From: JBLHKE01 sp047619485
Lineage (GTDB): Bacteria > Verrucomicrobiota > Verrucomicrobiia > Verrucomicrobiales > DEV007
Direction of reading: 5' to 3'
DNA length: 16,307 nt
Assembly: GCA_047619485.1 (NCBI GenBank)
Contig: JBLHKE010000081.1
Location: 1-16,307, forward strand
In this document: piece by piece, positions 1 to 8,600 of the stretch
Layout: each line of letters opens with the position of its first letter
Position numbering within the stretch: position 1 is the stretch's first letter
Program-made: the position numbers and the translations under genes
Notes under the pieces: model-generated
The model's database searches: none
What the model was told of the DNA's origin: nothing
The model's input: only the letters and a program-made list of their open reading frames with translations

Positions 1-9
1 GAATCCGGG

Positions 10-25
10 TCATCTAGGGGCGGTG
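10..25 (+). repeat. 16-bp inverted-repeat copy at the operon's 3' end
   Basis: tcatctaggggcggtg is the exact reverse complement of 16114-16129. This copy contains the stop codon and last two codons of the 867-residue gene. Confidence 0.4.
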
Positions 26-2617
26 CACCTGCACCCGCATGTAGCGGAAGGCAGCTTCGGTTACGGGCTTGATTGAACGATAGGTGCGGAGTTGCGGGCT
101 AGCTTGATCGGCAGGCAGTTGTTGAATTTCGGCAGCCGTGGCCGAATGCCATCCGAGAAGGTCGTTGGAAAGCTCTACAGCAAAGTCGAGATCGACCGCC
201 GCCCGCGCCTCGTGGTAGCGGAGAACCAGGTGGCCGCCTTCCACCTCAACCGCCGGAAGGTGCCCTGCGGTGGCTCGTGGATTTGTGGGATCGAGTCCGA
301 ATCCATAGCGCAGGAGTTGCACGATGCCGGCATTGCCAATGTCCGCCGCGGCGAAGCTGTCGATGCTTCCCCCACTCCCCGCGAAATGCCGCGCACGCCA
401 GTCTTCGAGATTGAACAATTCCGGAACGATCACCACTTCGGCCGCGGCCGGTTCTGCGCGCTCGTAAGTCGTGTCGGCCACTACAGAAAGGATCACCGTG
501 GCGGCACCTCCCGAGAGCTGGCCACCGGCCAGCGGCGTCACTTCGATCAAGGCGAAGGTCTGCTGTGGTGCGAGGCTGTAGAAAAGAGGAATGGCTTCAT
601 AGTCGCTGCCGCTCCGCGCCGTTCCCTCGATCTTGAAACGCAGCAGCGCAGCGCTCTCGACATCACCGCCACGATGGACGACGAAGACCCCTTTTTGAAC
701 GCCCGCGACGGCGGCGACCGGCACCAGGGCCTCCACCCAAATCTGTGGTTTGAGATTCTCGATGACCAACTGCGCGACGTTGGAACTTCCAGTGGAGTAA
801 GCCGACGACTCGAGCAGACGCAATTCCACGACCTCATCGACCTCGGTCAGACTATCAATGAAAGGCAACACGGACACGACGACCGAACTGGCCCCGGAAG
901 AAAACGTGACCGTGCTTGGAAGTGTCGAATAATCGACGCCATTGATCGCACTGCCGCCGATCTGCAGGGATACCACCAGCAGGTCGTTCGTCGAGCCCCT
1001 TCGAGTGATCGTGAACGTCCCGGAATTTTGCCCCGTCTCGCTCGCAAAAGCATCTGTGGCCGCGATGTTAATCAGCGCCGGCAGGGCGAGCGATCCGGCG
1101 TCGATGTTGCCGTTCTCGACCAGGGTGTAGAGGGCATCTCCAGCGGGAAGCGTGTAACTTTCCAAAGTCAGGACGCTGTCCGTGAAGCCGCTGCCATCGC
1201 CATTCGCGTCGATGGCCAACTCGCTACCATCAGCAACCGCCCGCAGTTGCAGATAGTCAGTCAGGTGTTGTGAATTCCCCGCGAGAGCAACGCTCACGTC
1301 GATCACATCGCCTTCGGCGGGATTGAAATCCGCGATGCGATCCTGGCCGTCGGTCGCGGATTGAATTATAAAACGATCCGCCCCCTCCGCTCCGGTCAGG
1401 ATGTCGTCTCCCTCGCCTCCCGCGATGAAGTCCGCGGCGGTGCCGCCCACCAGAGCATCATTGCCTATTCCACCCGAAATGGTATTCGCCTTACCATCAT
1501 CTGGCTGCATCAGCGTCAGGTCGTGGCTCGCCTCGGCCATGTCCCAGATCACATAGCCGTGTTCCCGACCCAGCACCGCGTCCCGCACCAACCTCTGTCG
1601 GGTCGAGGCCACGCCATCGAGGGAGATCCCACCGACCGAAGCCGTGATCCACTGGCTGGGACTGGTCGCTCCCGCAGGATCGAAAAAGGCGATTTCGATC
1701 TCGCCCTCGGATGGACGATGGGCGGCTGCCTCATCCCGCACCCGCAATTTGATCCGCGTCGTCATCTGCTCGTCATCGGTGGCATGTTCGAAGACAAGAC
1801 GGCCGCCTTCGACATCGGCATGGGTGAACTCATCGCCGACGGCGAGGGTCGAACCTTCCTCTTCCCCACGAAGATGGAGCCCGCCCGAGGCAGGCGCGGC
1901 GAGCAAGGTGTAAACCAGATCCTCCGCGTCACTGTTCAGATCCGCCGTACGCAGCATGACACCGGTGGTCGCGCCAGCGTAGGCCACCAGCCGCGACGTA
2001 AGTAACTCCGGGCCGCGATTGTCGTTCGACGGCCCCGTCCCTCCACGGAATTCATTGAGATTGCTGATTCCGTCCCCATCGGGATCGAGCGCCGAGTCGT
2101 CGCTATCGGGATCGAGGCCATGCAACTTTTCCCACCAATCGGGCATCCCGTCTCCATCGGTATCCGTCACCGGCAGCGAGACCGTGAGATCCAGCCGGTA
2201 GGTCGCGCCGCGGGCGGCGGTCGAGAGATCGAAATGATCTTCTCCCGGCACGGCGATGTTTGCCACCCGGCCATCGAGACTGATGGTGACATGCTGATAG
2301 GCCTTCGGCTGCGTGGTGAGAGCCACGGTGCCCTCGAGGGGAGTGAGGTCAGTGGCGAGCAAGGAATGGGGAATCTCGATGAAATAGGAATAACGACCTT
2401 CGTCGTGCGGCGCCAGATTCGCCCGCATGACGCTGCTCTGGTTGTCCGGCCCTGAGATGGTCCAGACCAATTCGCCCTCGTGGAGGATCTCACCGCCACT
2501 ATTCTGGTTGGTGACGTGCCCGTAGAAGACGGTCGCCGGTTCCGTTCCGGAAGCGCCGTTCGCCGCCACGGCACCCGCGATGGCGAAACAGAAGGATAGA
2601 AGTGTGATTGCTCTCAT
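14..2617 (-). CDS. Secreted multidomain calcium-binding protein (TSP3, CSPG-like, RTX, two Calx-beta, verrucomicrobial C-terminal module)
   Basis: The product has 867 residues and is probably extracellular or surface-attached; no catalytic domain is visible. Order of parts: Sec signal peptide at 1-19 (cleavage near AVAA); beta-rich N-terminal domain at ~29-148; bacterial TSP3/EF-hand-like loops at 151-190 (DTDGDGMPDWWE, then DPDGDGISNLNEF); CSPG/cadherin-like repeat at ~205-312; four RTX nonapeptides at 382-417; a type I secretion target-like domain at ~418-505; Calx-beta domains at ~513-621 and ~624-731; and a C-terminal module at ~735-867 with LLRYGFGLDP and VELSNDLLGW. In that last module the usual calcium loop is degraded to ADIGNAG. 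The mature protein has no cysteine. It is the last gene of the operon, 35 bp after the giant gene. The ATG at 2617 has no clear Shine-Dalgarno and is preceded by the pyrimidine-rich ttcgcatccc; it was chosen because the signal peptide follows at once. The stop is TAG. Likely roles are adhesion or a calcium-stabilised scaffold, by inference only. Confidence 0.85.
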   Translation of the reverse strand: MRAITLLSFCFAIAGAVAANGASGTEPATVFYGHVTNQNSGGEILHEGELVWTISGPDNQSSVMRANLAPHDEGRYSYFIEIPHSLLATDLTPLEGTVALTTQPKAYQHVTISLDGRVANIAVPGEDHFDLSTAARGATYRLDLTVSLPVTDTDGDGMPDWWEKLHGLDPDSDDSALDPDGDGISNLNEFRGGTGPSNDNRGPELLTSRLVAYAGATTGVMLRTADLNSDAEDLVYTLLAAPASGGLHLRGEEEGSTLAVGDEFTHADVEGGRLVFEHATDDEQMTTRIKLRVRDEAAAHRPSEGEIEIAFFDPAGATSPSQWITASVGGISLDGVASTRQRLVRDAVLGREHGYVIWDMAEASHDLTLMQPDDGKANTISGGIGNDALVGGTAADFIAGGEGDDILTGAEGADRFIIQSATDGQDRIADFNPAEGDVIDVSVALAGNSQHLTDYLQLRAVADGSELAIDANGDGSGFTDSVLTLESYTLPAGDALYTLVENGNIDAGSLALPALINIAATDAFASETGQNSGTFTITRRGSTNDLLVVSLQIGGSAINGVDYSTLPSTVTFSSGASSVVVSVLPFIDSLTEVDEVVELRLLESSAYSTGSSNVAQLVIENLKPQIWVEALVPVAAVAGVQKGVFVVHRGGDVESAALLRFKIEGTARSGSDYEAIPLFYSLAPQQTFALIEVTPLAGGQLSGGAATVILSVVADTTYERAEPAAAEVVIVPELFNLEDWRARHFAGSGGSIDSFAAADIGNAGIVQLLRYGFGLDPTNPRATAGHLPAVEVEGGHLVLRYHEARAAVDLDFAVELSNDLLGWHSATAAEIQQLPADQASPQLRTYRSIKPVTEAAFRYMRVQVHRP
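425..1081 (-). other. Tandem Calx-beta domains
   Basis: Residues ~513-621 show the Calx-beta signature clearly: ASETGQNSGTFTITRRG, then NGVDYSTLPSTVTFSSG, then TEVDEVVELRLLE. Residues ~624-731 form a second, more divergent copy (GVFVVHRGGD, then SGSDYEAIP, then VILSVVAD). In this family each domain is a ~100-residue calcium-binding beta-sandwich common in adhesins. The second copy lacks the acidic VDE(V)VE turn, so calcium binding there is doubtful. Confidence 0.85.
1103..1366 (-). other. Type I secretion target-like domain, internal rather than C-terminal
   Basis: Residues ~418-505 follow the RTX repeats with the pattern DRIADFNPAEGDVIDVS, then AIDANGDGSG and DSVLTLESYTL. This matches the general pattern of the VC_A0849-type C-terminal secretion target (DxIxDFxxxxGDxIDLS ... 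DxxGxG ... VxLxG). In known substrates it sits at the extreme C-terminus. Here about 360 residues follow it and the protein also has a Sec signal peptide, so it is probably used as a structural module. The assignment is by pattern memory. Confidence 0.6.
1367..1474 (-). repeat. Four RTX (haemolysin-type) nonapeptide repeats inside the 867-residue protein
   Basis: Residues 382-417 read as four consecutive nonapeptides: GGIGNDALV, GGTAADFIA, GGEGDDILT and GAEGADRFI. The second and fourth deviate from the GGxGxDxUx consensus. In the RTX family such repeats bind calcium and form a parallel beta-roll. With so few turns this is a short roll that probably caps or nucleates folding of the following type I secretion-like domain. 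Confidence 0.85.
2030..2167 (-). other. Bacterial TSP3 / EF-hand-like calcium loops
   Basis: Residues 151-196 carry two DxDxDGxxD-type loops separated by the WWEKLHGLDP spacer typical of the bacterial TSP3 repeat. All acidic ligand positions of both loops are present (DTDGDGMPD and DPDGDGISN), so calcium binding is expected. Confidence 0.85.
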
Positions 2618-2652
2618 GGGATGCGAAATGTGTGGTCGACGGATCGGGCGGT
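2618..2652 (-). other. 35-bp gap between the giant gene and the 867-residue gene
   Basis: The giant gene ends with TGA at 2653-2655 and the next ATG is at 2615-2617. The gap holds no hairpin and no Shine-Dalgarno. This supports co-transcription and start recognition that does not depend on Shine-Dalgarno pairing. Confidence 0.7.
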
Positions 2653-5600
2653 TCAGTTGCCGCGATAGCCGTAGGTTTTGAAGACAAGCTTGATGTCGCT
2701 CACTTGCTGGATGAACCGCCGGAGGCCTTCGTCGGGATCAGCGTTGAGGGTGAGGCCAGGAATGATCAGAACCCACTCGGTGTTCCAGACTGACCGACCA
2801 ACCAGGCGATTGTCGAAGACCAGCTCGTCATCGTCGATGGCGTCGGTTCCGTCGTGGTAGGCGCGGAAACTGGAGAACTTCCGGGGCCGCCCCATACCTC
2901 CGTTCAAGCCGTCGATCGCGGGCACCCAGGCACCGCTATCCAGGTTCGCCTGGGTGGCGGGTATCGGGATCGGAATGCTGGCGTCCACCACGTTCCAGAG
3001 CCGCTGGTAGAGTTCGTCCCCCGCGGTCGAGGAGGCTCCGGCGGTCGGAATGGTCATGATGTCCGTTCCGGCTGGAATCAGATAGACCCGCGGTGCCGCC
3101 GGAAGTTCCACCATGAGATCGTCGTCGTAATCCGAGAACCAGATGCCCGCGCCGTTGATCTTCGTCGCGTAGTTGCTGGCGTCGTAGGCATGGTCGCCAC
3201 CCTTTAGCGAGCGGCCGAAAAAGTTGTTACCAGCGATGATCTGTGAAGGGAAGCGGATGACAAGCCCGGGCTGCGGAACGTGCTCGCCAGCCGCATTTCG
3301 CTCAGAGGTGAAGGTGCGGCAATGGGTGCGGAATTCCGGCTCGAGCCACAGGTCATCGACGTAGGAACGCTCAAGAAACTGCGTCCAAGCCGCATCCGCG
3401 GCCCCCCCGCCATCGGAAGGCATGAGACCCTTCATCTCCGTGCGCAGAGACATCTTTCCGGTTTCCAACTGCGGGTTGTTGATCCCGAGCTGGCCACGCT
3501 GGGAATCGAAATTCGTCTTCAGCCAAGCGAGGGATCCGCCAATACCGCCGGCACCCGACTGCGGCCCGCCGCTGTAGTTTCCAAGCCCACGTGTGGAGAC
3601 GATGTCGGCCAGCACCCCGCTCGGCGAACCGGGATCGCCGGGCGCGAAATTCGTCTCGTAGTCGTAGGCCTTCGCCGCCAGATAGGCGTAGCGCGCCGCG
3701 AGGTCGAACGCGTCCCGATAGGTCTGCAGCGCGTGGTTTCGCGACACCCGGAAGGTGAAGTCCTGATACCGTTCGCGCTGCGTTTGCGCCGCCACCCGCT
3801 TGTTGAAGGCCTGGCGTTCGTCCACCAATCTGGAACCCTCGTCGAGCAGTGAGCGGTACTGGTCGGACAATTGCCGCAGGGCCTGAATTTCCTTGAAAAC
3901 GGCGATACGAAGCACTGGCTCGTCGCCGGCCAGATCCTCGAGCCCCTTGAGCCACTCCTTTTTGCTGAGGGTCAGTGCATCGTTGTCGTTGGCGAAGGTA
4001 ACCCCGAGCTGGTAGGCGCTGATCCCGATTTCCTCGATCAGTTTGGCGATTTTGAGCACACCATCGATCGTACGAAAACCCGCTTTCGTTGAGGTTGTAG
4101 AGATTTCAAAACCGGCCCTCGCCGCCGAGAGGGCGTCACCTGGTCCGGCTGCCACACCGACGATCGGAAGAATAGTCGGAACCCCGAATTTTGCTGCTTT
4201 CTGGGCACCAATCACGATCTCCTCAGTGGTCTTGGTAACGTCCCGCCCCACTTCGATCGCCTGGATAATGGTATCGAAGACAAACTTCACCGACTCGAAC
4301 TCCTTGTTGCGCTGTCGAATGCGTCCCGAGGAATCCAGCCGGGCGCTGATGATCTGCGCCTCGCGCACGATCGCTCCCTGGAGTCCGTCCCACGCCCCGA
4401 TTGCGGCCGCGATGGACGCCTCCTGCTGCACCATCCGGTTGATGAGAATCTGCAACTCGCCGGTAGCGGGACGCGCGCCCCAAGCGTTTGGAGCCTGGAA
4501 GGTGTAGCCTGCCGCCTTGACGGGAAAGGATTGTTGCAATCCGGTGAGCGGAACCTTCGGACTCACGAGGTCGGTGTAGTCGACGGAGAAGAGGCCATTG
4601 CGCGCGTCGTCGTAGTTCAAGGAATTTGTCGCGTTCGCGAAGGTCGAAGAGAAGATCGCGGAGTAGTCCTCGTCGAGAATGTCGCTGATATCGTTGTCCT
4701 CGGCGTCGGCGATTTCCCGATCGGCAACACCACTGAGCGCAGTGCGCAGGGCGCCACCGCTAAGATTCCCATTGCCGTCGAAGGTTGCGAAGGCAGCGGT
4801 TGGGCCAGGGACGGTCTTCTTGGTGATCTCCCGCACGCTCACATACATATAGAGCCCGAGGTCGGGGCCATCGTAGCCCGCCGGATAAAGCTGGCCGGGG
4901 CCGACCGTGCCCGCATAGGGCTTGCCGAAAATCTTGATCAGCTGATTCCTGTAGGAAAGATCCTCCTGGAAGGTAGCATTACGGAATGCCAATTCGCTGT
5001 TGGCGACATTGCGCAGGCGGTTGCGATCCTCGTTGGCGTTGTTCCAGATCGCGCGGGCGCTGTCCAGGGCGCCGACGGCGCGCTGGTAGATCTGGTCGAA
5101 GTGACCTATCGACGATACAGTCCCGGCTCCGTCGACCGCCTCTGGGTCGATGTCGAAGACGACCGCGTCGCGCGGCAGGCCGAGCGGATTATTGCCCTGG
5201 TTGGCCTCGTCGAAGGTCTGCTGGATCGCGTTGAGATTGGCGGAAATGACCTTGATGTCGTCATTGGTAGTGCGATCCACCTTCTGGACGCCTTCGAGGG
5301 TCTCGTTCGGATGCTCGGAGGGTAGCAGCGCGTTGGCCGTGGCCCAGTCGAAGAGGGCTCCCTGGCCCGCACGCCGCGCCCAGCCCTGGACACCCCACGC
5401 GCGGTCCTCGTTCGAGTCGGTGTATCCCTGCCACTGCGCTTGCGGGTCATCAACATAGCGGTCGCGGTAGGTCTGGCTCACGATCTCGGCTCCTGTCTTG
5501 GCCTTGGCCGCAGCGGTCTCGGCGAATTTGCGCTCGTCGAGGAAATCCACCTTGATCACGATGTCCTGCAGGTTGTAGAACTCGGAGCGCGAGACCCAGT

Positions 5601-8600
5601 TGAAGAACGGCTGCTGGAGCAGCTCGAACTGGTTGCGCAGCGCCGTCAGGTAGTGCCCCCAGGCGTCGCCGTGTCCCTGCGGGTAGAGAATCATGGCGTC
5701 GTCCTCGTTGATGAAGCCGTCCTGGTTGATGTCGCTGATGTTGTAGTTCAGCGCGTAGGCGGCTTCGCCTTCCCCCTTGGTGAAGTTCCAGAACATCCGG
5801 TTGTAAACCGGGCGCGCGAAGAAATCGTCGACGCCGCGCAGCATGCCGAGTTCCTCCTCAAGCAGATCAGAAGCCTGGTTCTGGAAGCTGAAAATGGAGG
5901 GCGGAATGCTACCGCCGTCGATCCCGATCGTGGGGTCAAGGGAATCGACGTAGGCCTCGTTGCCGAGCACCGTGTAAAAGTCCGAGATGCGGGTCGAGGC
6001 AAGCTGGAGGGCGTTGGCGATCGCTGGGCTCGCCACCGGGCGCGACAGGTCGATGGTGAGGTCGCGACCGCGCTTGAGGATCGTCTCGTAGAGCTCGATG
6101 AGGCCGACGTTCTCGATGACATTCTTGTCCGGATTAAGTGCGACCGGTCCCTCGAAGCGGGGGCCGAACTGCTGGAGCATGCTGGTGACCGTGGCCGGGT
6201 TGTCGCCATTGAAGTCGCGGATGCGCGCCTCGTAGGGGTTGACCGCGTCGAGCACGCGCTTGATCCAGCCCTGCGCCAACTGGGCGCGGAAATCGGGGAT
6301 GCCGTCGAGGTCGAAGTCCTCGAAGGGCTGCGAATTACCGGCCCCGGCCCAGGTGAAATTGATGCGATTGCTCGCTACCTTATTGCCACTTCCGCGGCTG
6401 ACGATTTCGTGCTTGTTCCAGTTGGTGCCGTCGGGCTCCTCGTTCTTGTGGCGGTAGCGGACGAACCAGAAGGTGTCGGCGATGAGCACCTCGGGCGCGT
6501 TCGGGTTGCCTTTCAGGGTAATCCCGTAACGACCCTTTCCTTGCTTCCCGCTGTCGTCAGGAAAGACCTTCCAGGGATTCGTTTGCCCGGAGGGAATCAG
6601 ATCCGGCGGGGGCACGTTGAGGCTGCCGTCGTCGGGGCGGTACCACCAGTCGAAGAAGAGGTCGTCCGCGTTGGTTCCGAAGTCGCCGGTATGGCGCAGG
6701 ACGAGGTTCTCGTCGAAGACGTTGTCGGATTCCACCGTCTTGATCGAGCCGCGGTAGCGCTCCCGCCGGTCGATCTTGATCACGTGCGGGGTGATGGGTA
6801 AGCCGCCGAAGCTGGGATCGTTGTTCTCCATCACCGTGACGTAGCTGACATCTGGGTAGGGGGTCGACGTGCCGGGCAAGGTGCCGGTTGGGTTCATGAA
6901 ATCGCCGTTGGGAATGAGGGCGAGCCCGGAGCCGAGAGCCCGTTCAGGAACGCCAATCCCCTTGAGCTTCTTCGGAATCATCACCGTCGATCCCAACTCG
7001 ATGGGCACCATTTTGACTTCACCCGTCACGGTGTCGACATCCGACTTGCCGTCGAGGCCCACCCAGAATGGTATCGGCGTGGCAGGAGTAGGAGATCCCG
7101 CAGGGTTCGGTACCGTGAGTCCGTTAGGATTGCGGGAATGCGCGAACAACTTGTCCACGGCGGCGTCCCATTGCGTTTTCTTCGTCGTGGTGTCCGACGA
7201 AGTCGCAACCAGTGCCTTCAGCGCGTTCCGATCGTCGTCGGTCAGGATATTGGGCTCCAGCACATAGACCGCCGGCGGGGGCGCGGTTAGGCTGGGATCA
7301 CCGATGTCCTTGTCGTTGAGGAGACCGATGACCTCGAGCGCTCCCGTCCGCGTCGCGAAGGGCGCGATGTTCTCGACATACTGCGCGAGCGGATTGTAGC
7401 GCACCCGATTCTGCAGCGAGGCGGGAAGATCCACAAAGGCATACTTGCCACCGGAGACCCTGGTCTTGCCATTGGCAGGTTGGAGCGCGGGAGGGAAATC
7501 CTCCACTTTCAAGTTCACCTGGCGCACATCCAGAACCTGGGCCACCCGTGCGCTCCAAGAGGTTTTCCAAAAGCTCTCGTTCGCAGCGGGATTGAGCGAG
7601 TCGAAGACGACTTCCGCCGAGGCGAAGGCGGTCACTTGCGGCAGGCCGGGCGTATCGATGGTGCGGAGATTCCCCTCGAAGTCGGCGATCGTCATCTGCG
7701 GATGGTCTGCGCGAAACTCTCCGCCGGAGAAGGTCAGGGTCTCGCCAGCCTTCAACACCGGCACGACATCAGGCCAGTCGCTCTTATAGAGGATCTTCGT
7801 CGGGACGTTCGCCTTTGCCGCATCGTTAGGATCTATATCAAAGGACTTTTTGAAGACGGCTGTCAGGGGAATGGGTATTCCAAGGGAGCCTGTGATCGAG
7901 TCCTGCTGAGCCGTTCCCACCTTACGCACGACGGTATCGGGCACAGTGGCGAGAAGCTTGGTAACATCTTGCGGAAGAAAAGTGACACAGTCCCCTGTCT
8001 GTGGGCCCGTCGCAAGGTGACTGGCCACCGTGAAAGTGATCTCCACATTTTCTCCAGAACCGGGCGCGAAGAACCTCTTCTTCTCCTCGGTGGTTTCCCT
8101 AAGGGCACCGGGCTTTCTGCTGCCATTCGCATTTTCCGGCCACCAGAAATTCGGTGACATGCGGTAGGAGGGGGAGGTGACGAACCAAGCATTATCGCCG
8201 CCGGAAATCGCCCAGTTCGAACCACGATGGTCTTCCCAGTAAGTGTTCTGCGCGAGCAAGTCGGTTCCAAAGGTGTTCGGGCAGGGCACGGCACCATCGA
8301 CGAAACCGATCGGGTAGAACGGAATCACCGGCTCGCCCGCTTCCATGCGGACGTACGGCTGGGCGGCCAGCAGATTCGCGGTCGGCGAAGCGGGAATAGT
8401 CGCGAACTTGTAATTCGCTTCAAAGGCAGCTCCCGTCGCAGCGGTATCCTGCGCCTGCACCTTGTAGACGTTCATCTTGAACTCTTCCTCGGCGACATCG
8501 AAATACTGCACGAGGACGAAAGGATCCGACGTGTATGGGTTACCAGACATCGGCATGTTTGCGGAAAACCTCGAACCCGTATAGACATTGAGGTCGTTGT

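Noticed and set aside
92..1273. Plus-strand open frame of 393 codons
   Set aside because: Antisense to the 867-residue gene, whose frame shows clear Calx-beta and RTX domains. The Arg/His-rich translation is typical of a shadow.
5440..6801. Plus-strand open frame of 453 codons
   Set aside because: It lies wholly antisense to the giant gene in high-GC sequence, which favours long shadow frames. It has no domain pattern, no ribosome site and a low-complexity Val/Glu/Arg-rich translation.
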